Origin: Pseudomonas sp. ICMP 561
Lineage (GTDB): Bacteria; Pseudomonadota; Gammaproteobacteria; Pseudomonadales; Pseudomonadaceae
NCBI RefSeq assembly: GCF_002699985.1
Contig: NZ_LKBT01000015.1
Coordinates: 37,817 to 101,816 of the forward strand
DNA: 64,000 nucleotides
Direction: 5' to 3'
Each line of letters begins with the position of its first letter. Position 1 is the stretch's first letter. This document shows, piece after piece, positions 38,071 through 47,906 of this stretch. Made by a program: the position numbers and the translations under genes. The notes beneath the pieces are model-generated. The model ran no database searches. It worked only from the letters and a program-made list of their open reading frames with translations, and was not told the DNA's origin.

Positions 38071-39201
38071 ATGAATGCATCCGTGCAACGCCAACTGCCA
38101 CTCGAAACCACGGGCGCAGCGCATTCGGCAGCCAAGGCCGAACTGCACGCCGAACTAAATCGCGCGCACGTGCGATTCATCAATCTGGGTAAAACCTATC
38201 AGGGTCAGCAAGGCCCCGTCGATGCGCTGCAAAACATCGATCTGGCGATTCAGAAGGGTGAAATCTTCGGCATCATCGGCCGCAGCGGTGCCGGCAAATC
38301 CTCGCTGATCCGCACTATTAATCGCCTGGAACAACCCAGCAGCGGGCGGGTGCTGATCGAACAGACTGACATCGGCGAGCTCAACGAAGACAAGCTGGTG
38401 GAGCTGCGCCGTCGCATCGGCATGATCTTCCAGCACTTCAACCTGATGTCAGCCAAAACCGTGTGGCAAAACGTCGAGCTGCCCCTCAAGGTGGCAGGCG
38501 TACCCAAGGAACATCGCCAGCGCAAAGTCACCGAGCTGCTGGAACTGGTGGGCCTGCAGGACAAGCACAAGGCATACCCGGCGCAATTGTCCGGCGGCCA
38601 GAAACAGCGTGTCGGCATTGCCCGCTCACTGGTGCATGACCCAGCTATTCTGCTCTGCGATGAAGCCACTTCAGCGCTGGACCCTGAGACAACTCAATCG
38701 ATCCTCGGTCTGCTGCGCGAGATCAACCAGCGCCTCGGCCTGACGATCATTTTGATCACCCACGAAATGGCCGTGATCCGCGATATCTGCGACCGCGTTG
38801 TGGTCCTTGAGCAGGGCCGCGTTGTCGAGCAAGGCCCGGTTTGGCAAGTGTTCGGCAACCCGCAGCATGAGGTGAGTAAAACCCTGCTAGCACCTCTGCA
38901 ACACGGCTTGCCGGAAGACTTGCGGGCACGACTTGCTGCCGAACCGCAAACGCCAGACGCCAAAGTCGTGCTGGATCTGCACTTCACCGGTGACAGCGGC
39001 GAAGAGCCTGATCTGGCTGCACTGTTTGCGGCCCTGGGTGGCCGCGTCAGTTTGCTACAAGGCGGAGTTGAACGGATTCAGGGACATGCGCTGGGCCACC
39101 TGCTGCTGTCGGTGACAGGCTCGCCGCACAGCATCGACACACTGTTGAGCCAGGCGCGCAAACAGGCGCAACACGCGGAGGTACTGGGCTATGTGGTTTG
39201 A
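38071..39201 (+). CDS. metN: Methionine-type ABC transporter ATP-binding protein MetN
   Basis: 376-residue ATPase. Walker [10 protein letters not shown] is near residue 81, signature LSGGQKQR near 183, Walker [17 protein letters not shown] near 203. A C-terminal NIL domain (about 300-376, [20 protein letters not shown]) provides ligand-dependent inhibition in E. coli MetN. About 40 extra N-terminal residues precede the core. It starts 1 nt after metQ and overlaps metI by 11 nt. Confidence 0.92.
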   Translation: MNASVQRQLPLETTGAAHSAAKAELHAELNRAHVRFINLGKTYQGQQGPVDALQNIDLAIQKGEIFGIIGRSGAGKSSLIRTINRLEQPSSGRVLIEQTDIGELNEDKLVELRRRIGMIFQHFNLMSAKTVWQNVELPLKVAGVPKEHRQRKVTELLELVGLQDKHKAYPAQLSGGQKQRVGIARSLVHDPAILLCDEATSALDPETTQSILGLLREINQRLGLTIILITHEMAVIRDICDRVVVLEQGRVVEQGPVWQVFGNPQHEVSKTLLAPLQHGLPEDLRARLAAEPQTPDAKVVLDLHFTGDSGEEPDLAALFAALGGRVSLLQGGVERIQGHALGHLLLSVTGSPHSIDTLLSQARKQAQHAEVLGYVV

Positions 39202-39835
39202 TCGCTTGCTGCAAGGCGCCATCGATACCTTCCTGATGGTCGGCGTCTCGTCGTTCATCGCACTGGTGCTGGGCATTCCGCTGGCAGTCATTCTGGTCAC
39301 CAGCGGCAAAGGCGGGATTTATGAAGCGCCCGCACTTAATCAGGTACTGGGCGGCTTCGTGAACCTGTTCCGCTCCATTCCGTTTCTGATCCTGATGGTG
39401 GCGCTGATTCCGTTCACCCGGATGATCGTCGGCACCACGTATGGCGTCTGGGCTGCCGTGGTGCCTCTGACCATTGCTGCCACGCCATTCTTTGCGCGCA
39501 TCGCGGAAGTCAGCTTGCGTGAAGTCGATCACGGGCTGATCGAAGCCGCGCAAGCCATGGGCTGCCGCCGCTGGCACATCATCTGGCACGTGCTGCTGCC
39601 TGAAGCGCTACCGGGCATTGTCGGTGGTTTCACCATCACGCTGGTGACCATGATCAACTCCTCGGCCATGGCCGGTGCGATTGGCGCGGGCGGGTTGGGG
39701 GACATCGCTTACCGTTATGGCTATCAGCGCTTCGATACCCAGATCATGCTGACCGTGATCGTGCTGCTGGTGATTCTGGTCGCCGTCATTCAACTGGGCG
39801 GCGATCGTCTGGCCAGAGGTCTGAACAAGCGCTGA
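39191..39835 (+). CDS. metI: Methionine-type ABC transporter permease MetI
   Basis: 214-residue permease with about five hydrophobic segments and the EAA loop [20 protein letters not shown] near residue 117-136. The MetI-type ending [20 protein letters not shown] is seen. It overlaps metN, completing a metQNI set tied by position to sulfur-source oxygenases. Confidence 0.92.
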   Translation: MWFDRLLQGAIDTFLMVGVSSFIALVLGIPLAVILVTSGKGGIYEAPALNQVLGGFVNLFRSIPFLILMVALIPFTRMIVGTTYGVWAAVVPLTIAATPFFARIAEVSLREVDHGLIEAAQAMGCRRWHIIWHVLLPEALPGIVGGFTITLVTMINSSAMAGAIGAGGLGDIAYRYGYQRFDTQIMLTVIVLLVILVAVIQLGGDRLARGLNKR

Positions 39836-39876
39836 GTGAGTTATATTTGGCGCCTCACTGCTCAGACAGACTCGCC

Positions 39877-40503
39877 ATGAAGCTCCAAGCGCAAGACCTC
39901 GCACAAATCACCGACCAAACTCTCGGCCACTACAACCAGGTGGCCGAGGACTTCCGCGAAGGCACCCGCGACCACGACGTCAGCCAGAACATTGCCGCAC
40001 TGCTGCGCCATATTGAAGGCCAGGCACCGTGGCAGATCCTGGATTTCGGCTGCGGGCCAGGGCGCGACTTGAAGACCTTTAGCGCCATGGGTCATGTCCC
40101 GGTGGGTCTGGACGGCTCCGAACGCTTCGCTGAAATGGCTCGGGCTGAAACGGGCTGCGAAGTCTGGCAACAAAACTTCCTTGAGCTGGACCTGCCTGCT
40201 AAGCGCTTCGATGGCATCTTCGCCAACGCCGTGCTGTTTCACATCCCCAAGCAGGAACTGCTCCGTGTGCTGGGTGAACTTCATGCCACGCTAAAACCGG
40301 GCGGAGTGCTGTTCAGCTCTAACCCACGTGGAGACAACCAGGAAGGCTGGAACGGCCCACGGTATGGCTCGTATCACGACCTGGAATCCTGGCGCGAATT
40401 GCTCAGCGCAGCGGGGTTTGTCGAGCTCGAACACTACTACCGCCCAGCAGGGTTGCCGAGAGAACAACAGCCTTGGTTGGCGAGTGTTTGGCGTAAGGTT
40501 TGA
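39877..40503 (+). CDS. Class I SAM-dependent methyltransferase
   Basis: 208-residue Rossmann-fold methyltransferase. Motif I WQILDFGCGPGRDL is at about residues 47-60, the acidic end of strand 2 VGLDGSERF at about 74, and FDGIFANAVLFHIP near 108. ATG at 39877 follows metI by 41 nt on the same strand and may be cotranscribed. The acceptor is unknown; the sulfur context is suggestive only. Confidence 0.88.
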   Translation: MKLQAQDLAQITDQTLGHYNQVAEDFREGTRDHDVSQNIAALLRHIEGQAPWQILDFGCGPGRDLKTFSAMGHVPVGLDGSERFAEMARAETGCEVWQQNFLELDLPAKRFDGIFANAVLFHIPKQELLRVLGELHATLKPGGVLFSSNPRGDNQEGWNGPRYGSYHDLESWRELLSAAGFVELEHYYRPAGLPREQQPWLASVWRKV

Positions 40504-40710
40504 TACTAATTAGCCTGGGTCGAAGGATAAGACAGCAGCGTGGCGACCTGCGTCGTGTAAATTTAATCTGCACCGCAACCTTTATTAATAGCAAACAGTG
40601 ATTTAATAAAAATTAACCATTCCAACAACGTATAACCCCCCCGGGGCAACTTCGGGCGACTCAACTAACCTGACTGACAGTAGTTAATTTAAATCTATCA
40701 GGTAACGACC

Positions 40711-41208
40711 ATGACTAACCTCATACAAAACGGAACTTTTCAAAACGCCCAACTGCATCCTTGGACGTTCCGCGGCGAGAACCCCTCATTCAAATTTATC
40801 CGTGACACCGATAGCACCACGGGCGGATTCTGCATTGAACTCACGCCCAACAACGGGCGGCCAATATTCCTTGAGCAAGACATACGGATGAACTGGCCAG
40901 GCACATTTGAGTTTGAAGCTAAACGTGTGGCGCCGAGTGGGGAAGACGCTGAATTCACCTTGGGCATTTCTTACGGTACTTCAACTGGCGGCGGAGCCGC
41001 TATTTATGAACAACGGACTGTTGCCTCGGAGTGGGAGCGTTTTTCACTTAGCGTGACTGAGTCTGATAACCCCATTGTTTCAGGCAGTGTCATGGTAGAC
41101 GTTTCTGACAGGACCAAGGACGGTAGTAAGCGAGACATGAAGACAACAGGCATTCTCACACCTGTACTTTTCAGAAACTTTGCATTTGAGCAACCTAAAG
41201 ACAAATGA
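40711..41208 (+). CDS. Uncharacterised beta-sandwich protein (carbohydrate-binding-like)
   Basis: 165-residue protein without signal peptide. The start NLIQNGTFQNAQLHPWTFRG resembles the NGxF...W opening of CBM4/9-like and galactose-binding-like domains. The rest alternates short strands, ending with LFRNFAFEQ. The fold is inferred from pattern only; the ligand and role are unknown. It is isolated, with about 200 nt of AT-rich sequence before it and a REP after. Confidence 0.6.
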   Translation: MTNLIQNGTFQNAQLHPWTFRGENPSFKFIRDTDSTTGGFCIELTPNNGRPIFLEQDIRMNWPGTFEFEAKRVAPSGEDAEFTLGISYGTSTGGGAAIYEQRTVASEWERFSLSVTESDNPIVSGSVMVDVSDRTKDGSKRDMKTTGILTPVLFRNFAFEQPKDK

Positions 41209-41293
41209 AACTTTGAATACTCTGCACCTATTTAGTGTGAAGACATCATCGTGGGCTACGGTTTAACGTAAGACTTCAGACCGAGTCGACCTA

Positions 41294-41353
41294 TTCGCGG
41301 GCAAGCCCGCTCTAACGCGAATCGCCGCTGTTGGAGCGAGGCTTGCCCGCGAA
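41294..41353. repeat. REP palindrome downstream of the RAYT gene
   Basis: TTCGCGGGCAAGCCCGCTCT and GTTGGAGCGAGGCTTGCCCG arms, 27 nt from the RAYT stop. The right arm is identical to the GTTGGAGCG subtype seen at 41944, 47485, 50550 and 51698. Confidence 0.8.
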
Positions 41354-41379
41354 GGCCGCGCCACGGTTTCCGAGTTTGA

Positions 41380-41838
41380 CTAAATCCAAACAGCATCCCA
41401 AAGCGGATAATCCCCAACTCGCCTGACTAACCCGGCCCTTACAGGATTCAAGACGACATAACGAGCGACTGCTTTCAAATCCTCTTCCCGGCGGATCGCC
41501 CGATCATAAAACCCTCGCTGCCACACACTTCCAGTGCGCCCCATTGCCTTGTTGACCAGATGATTGCTTCTAGACTTTGTCCGTGCAGCGACCTCGCTCG
41601 ACGTTCTCTCTCTGAGTTCGATTAACCAGTGGAAATGATCAGGCATCACTACCCATGCAAGTGAGCACACCCAATCTTCCCGCTCAACGGCTGCAAACTG
41701 TGTGGCGACAAGCCTTCCAACTTGCCAGTTGGAGAAAAAAGCGGTTCGGTCTTTGGTGACAGAGGTCAGCAGATAAATCTGACCACGCTCGCTGTATCGA
41801 CCGACTCGGGTTTGACTGGTTTGGTAGCGCATCAGCAT
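41380..41838 (-). CDS. REP-associated tyrosine transposase (RAYT)
   Basis: 152-residue single-domain IS200/IS605-like transposase of the RAYT group, believed to spread REP palindromes. The metal-binding HxH-type motif is in VVMPDHFHWLIEL; the catalytic Tyr is expected in VARYVVLNPVRAG near the C-terminus. MRYQTSQTRVGRYSERGQIY is a typical start; ATGs at 41838 and 41832 and a TTG at 41865 are possible. REP palindromes flank it on both sides. Confidence 0.88.
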   Translation of the reverse strand: MLMRYQTSQTRVGRYSERGQIYLLTSVTKDRTAFFSNWQVGRLVATQFAAVEREDWVCSLAWVVMPDHFHWLIELRERTSSEVAARTKSRSNHLVNKAMGRTGSVWQRGFYDRAIRREEDLKAVARYVVLNPVRAGLVRRVGDYPLWDAVWI

Positions 41839-41943
41839 TCCATTGCTTTTGAGATTGGAGTTCAAAAGCTAGCCCAAGCTGATTCAGGAGTGCGCTGAAT
41901 TGCTTGGCGGAATGTGTCCATTCTGAAAAACCGAGTCGTTCTT

Positions 41944-41998
41944 TTCGCGGGCAAGCCTCGCTCCAACGCAATATGTTGGAGCGAGGCTTGCCCGCGAA
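41944..41998. repeat. REP palindrome upstream of the RAYT gene
   Basis: Perfect 24-nt arms, TTCGCGGGCAAGCCTCGCTC... and its complement, with a 7-nt loop. It is the most compact and perfect palindrome in the window. Confidence 0.9.
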
Positions 41999-42058
41999 GA
42001 ACTATTACGCGGTGCGACTGGCAAGCTGAATGACTGATCCGGCCTGCCAGCAGTTGAG

Positions 42059-45000
42059 TCAATGGTTTACAACTGGCTCACCCCCCTCACGATCAGCGTC
42101 TTTACGCTGCTCATCACTCGGCTCTTTAATCCGATACCACGCCACATACAGCGCTGGCAAAAACAGCAGCGTCAGCAAGGTCGCGATGATGATGCCGCCG
42201 ATCATGGCGTAGGCCATCGGGCCCCAGAATACTTCGCGGGCGATGGGGATCATGCCCAGGCTGGCGGCTGCTGCGGTCAGCAGGATTGGGCGACGGCGAT
42301 GCTGGGTGGCTTCGGCCACGGCATCCCACGGCAAGTATCCATCACGCTCATAGGCATCAATCTGCGTCACCAGAATCACCGAGTTACGGATGATGATCCC
42401 GATCAGCGCCAGTATCCCGAGGATCGCCACAAAGCCCATGGGCGTACCGGTCGGGATCAGCGCCAACACCACGCCAATCAAGCCCAAAGGCGCGACGCTG
42501 GCGACCAGAAACATCTTCTGCACGCTGTGCAGCTGAATCATCAGGAACGTCGCCATCAGGAAGATCATCAGCGGCACGACGCTGGCAATCGGTCCTTGAG
42601 CCTTGCCACTTTCCTCGACGGTACCGCCCGTAGCGACCTTGTAGCCAGCCGGTAAACCGGCAGCAAACTTGTCGATCTCAGGCTTGAGCTGCTTGACCAG
42701 ATCCGTCGGCTGCATGTCATCCGCTACCGCTGCTTTAACCGTGATAGTCGGCTTGCGGTCACGACGCCATACCAACGGCTGCTCCAGTTCATAACGCACC
42801 GTCGCAAACGCCAGCAATGGAATCGACGTGCCGCCCGGCGTCACAATCTGCAGATTCTGCAGGGTTTCCGGCGAGCCACGTTCAGCGTCCTCAGCGCGCC
42901 CAACCACATCAATCAGATAAATATCATCGCGCACCTGCGTCACCGGCGAGCCGCTGACGATGCTGTTCATCAGCTTGGCTACGTCTTCAGACGACAAGCC
43001 TAACTGACGCGCCTTGTCCTGATTGATGTCGATACGCAGGACTTTACCCGGCTCGTTCCAATCGTAAATCATCTCGCCCACATGCGGATTAGCGTCCAGC
43101 AGCGTAGCCAGTTCGATGGCGTGCTGGCGCACCTTGTCGATGTTTTCGCCACTGACCCGATACTGCAACGGACGCCCCACTGGCGGCCCCATTTCCAGTG
43201 GCTGAACGAAGCTGCCAATGCCGACAAACTCTTCGCGCAAGCGCTTGTTCAAGCGTTCACTTAACGCAGCGCGCTGCTCAAGACTTTTGCTGACAATCAC
43301 CAACTGCGCGTAGTACGGATTTTCCAGTTGCTGATCCAACGGCAGGTAAAAGCGCAGAGCGCCCTGGCCGATGTAAGTGCTCCAGCGCTCGATGTCCGGA
43401 TCATCCTTCAACGTCGCTTCAAAGCGGTCCACAACCTTGCGGGTTTCGTTGATCGACGCGTTTTGCGGCAGGTTCAGGTCGACGAGAATTTCCGGCCGAT
43501 CTGAAGAGGGGAAGAACTGGTTCTGCACGAACTGCATGGAGAACACCGCGGCCACAAACATCAGGATGGTGAAAATGAGGGTGATCCAGCGATGACGCAT
43601 CGCCCAGAACATGCTGTTATTGAAGCCGCGGGCAATGCGCCCTTCCTTCTCTTTTTCGTCTTTCTTTTTGATGTTGGCGCTCAGGATATGCACGCCAATG
43701 ACCGGCGCGAACAACACCGCAACCACCCACGACACCAGCATCGCCACGGCAATCACCGCAAACAGCGTGAAGGTGTATTCCCCCGCCGAGCTGGCATTGA
43801 GGCCGATGGGCACGAACCCGGCGACGGTCACCAGCGTACCGGTGAGCATCGGGAAGGCCGTCGAGGTGTAGGCGTAAGTCGCGGCCTGTTCTTTGGTTTC
43901 GCCCATTTCCAGGCGCGTGACCATCATCTCCACCGTGATCATCGCGTCGTCCACCAGCAGGCCGAGAGCAATGATCAACGCGCCGAGGGAAATCCGCTGC
44001 ATGGTGATGCCGCTGTATTCCATGAACACAAAGACCATTGCCAGCACCAGCGGAATTGAGCAAGCGACCACCAATCCAGCACGCACGCCCAGACTGACAA
44101 AGCTGACGATCAACACGATCACCACCGCCTCGAACAGCGCGCTGGTGAAGCCGCCGACCGCCTTCTCGACCACTTCGGCCTGATCCGAGACGTTGTGCAC
44201 GCCAACGCCCAACGGCAGATTGGCCGTGGCGGCGTCCATGCGCTCATGCAGCGCCTTGCCAAATGACTGAATGTTGCCGCCCTTCTTCATCGCAATGGCC
44301 AGGCCGATGGCGGGCTTGCCGTTGAAGCGGAACATCGGTTTCGGTGGGTCGACATAGCCGCGCGTGATGTCGGCGATATCACTCAAACGATAGAAGCGAT
44401 CATTGAGACGCAGGTTGACCTCGGCCAGATCTTTTTCCGACGCAAACTGCCCGGAAGTGCGCACCGAAATTCGCTCCGGCCCGGCTTCGATCACCCCCGC
44501 TGGCGTGACCGCGTTTTGCGATTGCAGGCTTTGCACCACCTGGCTTTGATCCAGGCCCAGTGCCGCGAGCTTGCGGGTAGAAAAATTCAGGTACACCACT
44601 TCGTCCTGCTGGCCGATCATTTCGACCTTGCCCAGCCCAGGCACTTCGCGGATTTCCGTACGGACTTGCTCGACGTAATCACGCAACTGACGCATGGAAA
44701 AACCATCCGCCGTGAATGCGTAAATCGACCCGTAAACATCCCCGAATTCGTCGTTGTAAAACGGCCCTTGAGTGCCTTGCGGGAATTGTGCGCGGATGTC
44801 GTCAATCTTCTTGCGCACCTGATACCAGATCTCCGGGATGTCACCGGCAGAGGTGGTGTCGTGCAGGAAAATCATGATCGTGGACTCACCGGGACGCGTG
44901 TAGCTTTTCACGTAGTCCAGCGAGTCCAGTTCTTCGAGTTTCTTCTCGATGCGGTCGGTGACTTGCTCAAGGGTTTCATCCACCGTCGCACCCGGCCAGC

Positions 45001-45160
45001 GGGTTTGTACGACCATGGTTTTGATCGTGAAGGACGGATCCTCCTCACGGCCAAGATTCATGTAGGAAAAGACGCCCATCAACAGCGCAACGAACATCAG
45101 GTACCAGACAAAAGACTGATGCTTGATGGCCCATTCGGACAGGTTAAAACTCCCTTTCAT
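42059..45160 (-). CDS. RND efflux transporter inner-membrane pump (TriC-like)
   Basis: 1033-residue RND permease. The early segment YMNLGREEDPSFTIKTMVVQ, 12 hydrophobic segments in two halves, and the acidic residues in GLLVDDAMITVEMM for proton relay are visible. Two adaptor genes precede it, as in P. aeruginosa triABC (triclosan efflux), and the sequence style is closest to that group; substrate is not proven. No outer-membrane channel gene is present, so it would use a shared TolC/OpmH-type channel. Coupled to the second adaptor by a 4-nt overlap. Confidence 0.92.
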   Translation of the reverse strand: MKGSFNLSEWAIKHQSFVWYLMFVALLMGVFSYMNLGREEDPSFTIKTMVVQTRWPGATVDETLEQVTDRIEKKLEELDSLDYVKSYTRPGESTIMIFLHDTTSAGDIPEIWYQVRKKIDDIRAQFPQGTQGPFYNDEFGDVYGSIYAFTADGFSMRQLRDYVEQVRTEIREVPGLGKVEMIGQQDEVVYLNFSTRKLAALGLDQSQVVQSLQSQNAVTPAGVIEAGPERISVRTSGQFASEKDLAEVNLRLNDRFYRLSDIADITRGYVDPPKPMFRFNGKPAIGLAIAMKKGGNIQSFGKALHERMDAATANLPLGVGVHNVSDQAEVVEKAVGGFTSALFEAVVIVLIVSFVSLGVRAGLVVACSIPLVLAMVFVFMEYSGITMQRISLGALIIALGLLVDDAMITVEMMVTRLEMGETKEQAATYAYTSTAFPMLTGTLVTVAGFVPIGLNASSAGEYTFTLFAVIAVAMLVSWVVAVLFAPVIGVHILSANIKKKDEKEKEGRIARGFNNSMFWAMRHRWITLIFTILMFVAAVFSMQFVQNQFFPSSDRPEILVDLNLPQNASINETRKVVDRFEATLKDDPDIERWSTYIGQGALRFYLPLDQQLENPYYAQLVIVSKSLEQRAALSERLNKRLREEFVGIGSFVQPLEMGPPVGRPLQYRVSGENIDKVRQHAIELATLLDANPHVGEMIYDWNEPGKVLRIDINQDKARQLGLSSEDVAKLMNSIVSGSPVTQVRDDIYLIDVVGRAEDAERGSPETLQNLQIVTPGGTSIPLLAFATVRYELEQPLVWRRDRKPTITVKAAVADDMQPTDLVKQLKPEIDKFAAGLPAGYKVATGGTVEESGKAQGPIASVVPLMIFLMATFLMIQLHSVQKMFLVASVAPLGLIGVVLALIPTGTPMGFVAILGILALIGIIIRNSVILVTQIDAYERDGYLPWDAVAEATQHRRRPILLTAAAASLGMIPIAREVFWGPMAYAMIGGIIIATLLTLLFLPALYVAWYRIKEPSDEQRKDADREGGEPVVNH

Positions 45161-46224
45161 CGCGGGCTTTCCTCATCGACTTTAACTTTCTGGCCCGGCT
45201 TGAGGCTGTTGACCCCGGCACTCACCACCCACTCGCCGGGTTTGATCCCGTTATTCAATACAAAACTGTCGCCCGTACGGCTGATGACGTTCACAGCGCG
45301 AGGATTAACCGTCTGGTTTTGCCGGTCGATGATCCACACCTGCGCTTTGCCATCCACTTCCTGCAGCGCATTGATCGGTAGCTCAGTGCGCGAAGCAATA
45401 GCTGAACTCAGGCTGACGCTGATAGCGGTACCCAGCCTGAACGCTTCCGGCGTCTCTTTCAGGGTCAGTCGAGCACGGCGGGTGCGGGTGGTGCGCTCGG
45501 CTTGCGGTTCAATCTCGCGCAGCGTCGCGGTGGTATTGATCTGCGGATCAAGCTGGCTGGCGACCTTGAACTCGACACCTTGGGGCAACTGGTCAGCCAG
45601 GGATCCGGGCAAATCGATTACCGCTTCTTTGACGTCCGGGCGAGCCAGGGTCACGACCTCTTGCCCGGCGGTGACAACCTGACCGGCTTCAACCTGCCAG
45701 CGGGTAACGACGGCAGCGTGATCGGAGCGCAACTCGCTGTACCCCAACTGATCCTGGGCCTGGCTCAGTGCCGCGCGTGCCTGTTCGAGTGATGAGTTGG
45801 TGGTTTTCAGATCGGTCTGAGCGATGTCCAGTTGTGCCTGGGCACCCACGCCCCGGTCAAACAACTCCTGTTGGCGACGGGCATTGGCTTGGGCGTTGAT
45901 CCACTGCGCTTGAATGCGCGCCAGATCACCTTGGCGAGCGCGCACATTATTCTGCTGGTCGGTGGGGTCCAGAGTGGCAAGCAATGCGCCTTGGGCGACT
46001 TCACTGCCGACGTCGACACTGCGTTGAGCGATTCGCCCAGCGACCCGGAAACCGAGGGTGCTTTCATAACGCGCTTCAATGTTGCCCGCAAAACGTCCAA
46101 GGCTTTCCTCAGAAATCGCCTTCGCTTCGACATGCAGCACGGGGCGCACTGGCTCCGGCGCGTGCTCTTCCTTACTGCACGCGCTCAACAGCGGCAGCAA
46201 TAACAACCACGACAAACGCTTCAT
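45157..46224 (-). CDS. RND periplasmic adaptor lipoprotein (TriB-like)
   Basis: 355-residue membrane-fusion protein. A leader ends in LSAC (lipobox, Cys16). Barrel and lipoyl-like blocks YESTLGFRVAGRIAQRSVDV and LEVAQGALLATLDPTD-like regions flank a coiled-coil hairpin (about 90-150). It is the second of two adaptors in this operon, overlapping both neighbours by 4 nt. Confidence 0.9.
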   Translation of the reverse strand: MKRLSWLLLLPLLSACSKEEHAPEPVRPVLHVEAKAISEESLGRFAGNIEARYESTLGFRVAGRIAQRSVDVGSEVAQGALLATLDPTDQQNNVRARQGDLARIQAQWINAQANARRQQELFDRGVGAQAQLDIAQTDLKTTNSSLEQARAALSQAQDQLGYSELRSDHAAVVTRWQVEAGQVVTAGQEVVTLARPDVKEAVIDLPGSLADQLPQGVEFKVASQLDPQINTTATLREIEPQAERTTRTRRARLTLKETPEAFRLGTAISVSLSSAIASRTELPINALQEVDGKAQVWIIDRQNQTVNPRAVNVISRTGDSFVLNNGIKPGEWVVSAGVNSLKPGQKVKVDEESPR

Positions 46225-47339
46225 GGCTGCACCTTCGCGGGTTTCTGCTGTTCACTGGCGGCGATTTCCACGTGCATGTCGGGGTGCAACAACTGCCCCC
46301 CGGCGACCACCACTTTCTCACCAGACTTCAAGCCATCGGTGATGATGACTTTGGCGGTCAGGTAGCGGCCGACTGTGACGGCGCGCAAATTGGCTTGGCC
46401 TTGATCGTCCACTACCCACACTGCCGGCTTGCCCAATTGATCGCCCAACCCCTTGGTCAGCGCAGCCCATGGCAGTTCGACGCTGGCCTTGCCCGGCGTG
46501 GTCAACGCCCCGCTGACCACCGAGCCGAGGTCCATGCCAGCGGGTAATTTCTGGAGGCCGATTTTTACTTGTACGGTGCCGGTTTCGGCTGACACGGCAG
46601 GGGTCACTTCACGGACTTTGCCGACCGTTTTGATTTGCGGGTTATCGAGCAGCGTCACCACCACGGGTTCATCACCGGATGCCTGGGCGAACAGTGACTC
46701 ATAGACGTTGAATACCGCGTCACGCTCCCCATCCCGGGCCAGGCTGAAAATCGGCACGGTGGCCTGTACCACTTGCCCGACTTCCGCCTGACGCTCAGTA
46801 ATCACCCCAGGCGCGTCGGCGACCAACGCGGTGTAACTCAATTGCTCACGGGCACTGGCCAGCTGAGCTTGCGCAGCATTGAGCGCGCTCTGGCTGCTGC
46901 GCAATGCGGCCTGTGCGGAATCGTATTCGCTGCGGCTGGTATAGCCCTTGGGCAGCAGTTTTTCCTGTCGCACGAACGCAGCACGGGTCTGCGTCACCCG
47001 CGCTTGCTCGGCGGCGACAGCCGCCACGGCGGAATCGACGTTGGTCTGCAAGTCTTTGGGATCAAGTCGCGCCAGCACTTGCCTGGCCGTGACCCGATCA
47101 CCCACATCCACCATTCGCTGAATGATCTTGCCGCCCACGCGGAATGAAAGCTGAGTCTGCACCCGGGCCTGAACGTCACCGGTCAATGCAACCTGAGCGG
47201 CGTAATCGATGCTCGCGACTTCTTGTACATAGACACGTGGCAGGTTGGCGTCAGCAGGTTTTTCCTCGCCGCAGCCAGCCAGAATCGCCAGCGACAATGT
47301 CAGGCCAAACAACGCCAATCTTGGGGGGAAAGCGGGCAT
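46221..47339 (-). CDS. RND periplasmic adaptor lipoprotein (TriA-like)
   Basis: 372-residue membrane-fusion protein, first gene of the operon. A lipobox LAGC sits near residue 23. Blocks TQLSFRVGGKIIQRMVDVGD and RVTARQVLARLDPKDL are typical of the lipoyl domain; the hairpin lies at about 100-165. Two dissimilar adaptors with one pump is the TriABC arrangement. No regulator gene is adjacent; a REP lies about 145 nt upstream. Confidence 0.9.
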   Translation of the reverse strand: MPAFPPRLALFGLTLSLAILAGCGEEKPADANLPRVYVQEVASIDYAAQVALTGDVQARVQTQLSFRVGGKIIQRMVDVGDRVTARQVLARLDPKDLQTNVDSAVAAVAAEQARVTQTRAAFVRQEKLLPKGYTSRSEYDSAQAALRSSQSALNAAQAQLASAREQLSYTALVADAPGVITERQAEVGQVVQATVPIFSLARDGERDAVFNVYESLFAQASGDEPVVVTLLDNPQIKTVGKVREVTPAVSAETGTVQVKIGLQKLPAGMDLGSVVSGALTTPGKASVELPWAALTKGLGDQLGKPAVWVVDDQGQANLRAVTVGRYLTAKVIITDGLKSGEKVVVAGGQLLHPDMHVEIAASEQQKPAKVQP

Positions 47340-47484
47340 GCAGACTCCTTATGCGGATGCCGTGCGCGTGCCTCGCTGTAAACAGTGGGTGGCGCCGTGA
47401 CTATGCGACTCTAAGCGTAGATCAGGGTTCCTTGGGGTGTGTGATTGGTTGTGCATACAAAGCGTCGCTTTGGGCAAACACTTG

Positions 47485-47580
47485 ACCTGTTGGAGCGAGG
47501 CTTGCCCGCGAAGAACGATAACTCGGTGTGTCTGGTTTACCGATGCGTCTGATTCGCGGGCAAGCCTCGCTCCAACAGGT
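47485..47580. repeat. REP palindrome (GTTGGAGCGAGGCTTGCCCG subtype)
   Basis: Perfect outer arms ACCTGTTGGAGCGAGGCTTG and complement, with a 40-nt middle. Confidence 0.85.
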
Positions 47581-47693
47581 CCGGTGTTTGCTGCGCGGCA
47601 GCGTAGTAAAAACCCGCACGATTTGTGCGTAGTGGACCGAGGCCACCATAGGCATGGCGGGTATGTTGGTAGTTTTATTGCGCTGCCCTGAAA

Positions 47694-47906
47694 TCAGCGG
47701 GGTTCGACGCGTTCCAGTGAACGGTCAAGTTCGGCCTTGGCCATGGCGATCAGGTGGACGACCGAGAAGGCCAGGTCGCGTTTCGGGCCGTTGAGGGTGT
47801 CGCCGGTTTCGTAGGCAGTGGCGGCTGCGCAGCGGAGAAGATCGCTGACATGGAGCAGCGATTCTTCGAGGGTTGGCAGCGGTGGATCTGGTGTTAACTT
47901 TTTCAT
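47694..47906 (-). CDS. DUF6124-type small protein, copy 1
   Basis: 70 residues, MKKLTPDPPLPTLEESLLHV, then a helical body (LLRCAAATAYETGDTLNG, LAFSVVHLIAMAKAELDRSL). It resembles the short pseudomonad proteins placed in DUF6124; function unknown. It differs from copy 2 at only three positions. AAGGAA lies 7 nt before the ATG. A long structured leader and a sigma70-like promoter precede it, and both are duplicated with the gene. Confidence 0.75.
   Translation of the reverse strand: MKKLTPDPPLPTLEESLLHVSDLLRCAAATAYETGDTLNGPKRDLAFSVVHLIAMAKAELDRSLERVEPR

Noticed and set aside
44516..45682. 388-codon open frame antisense to the RND pump and adaptor
   Set aside because: Runs across two real genes on the other strand; no domain seen.
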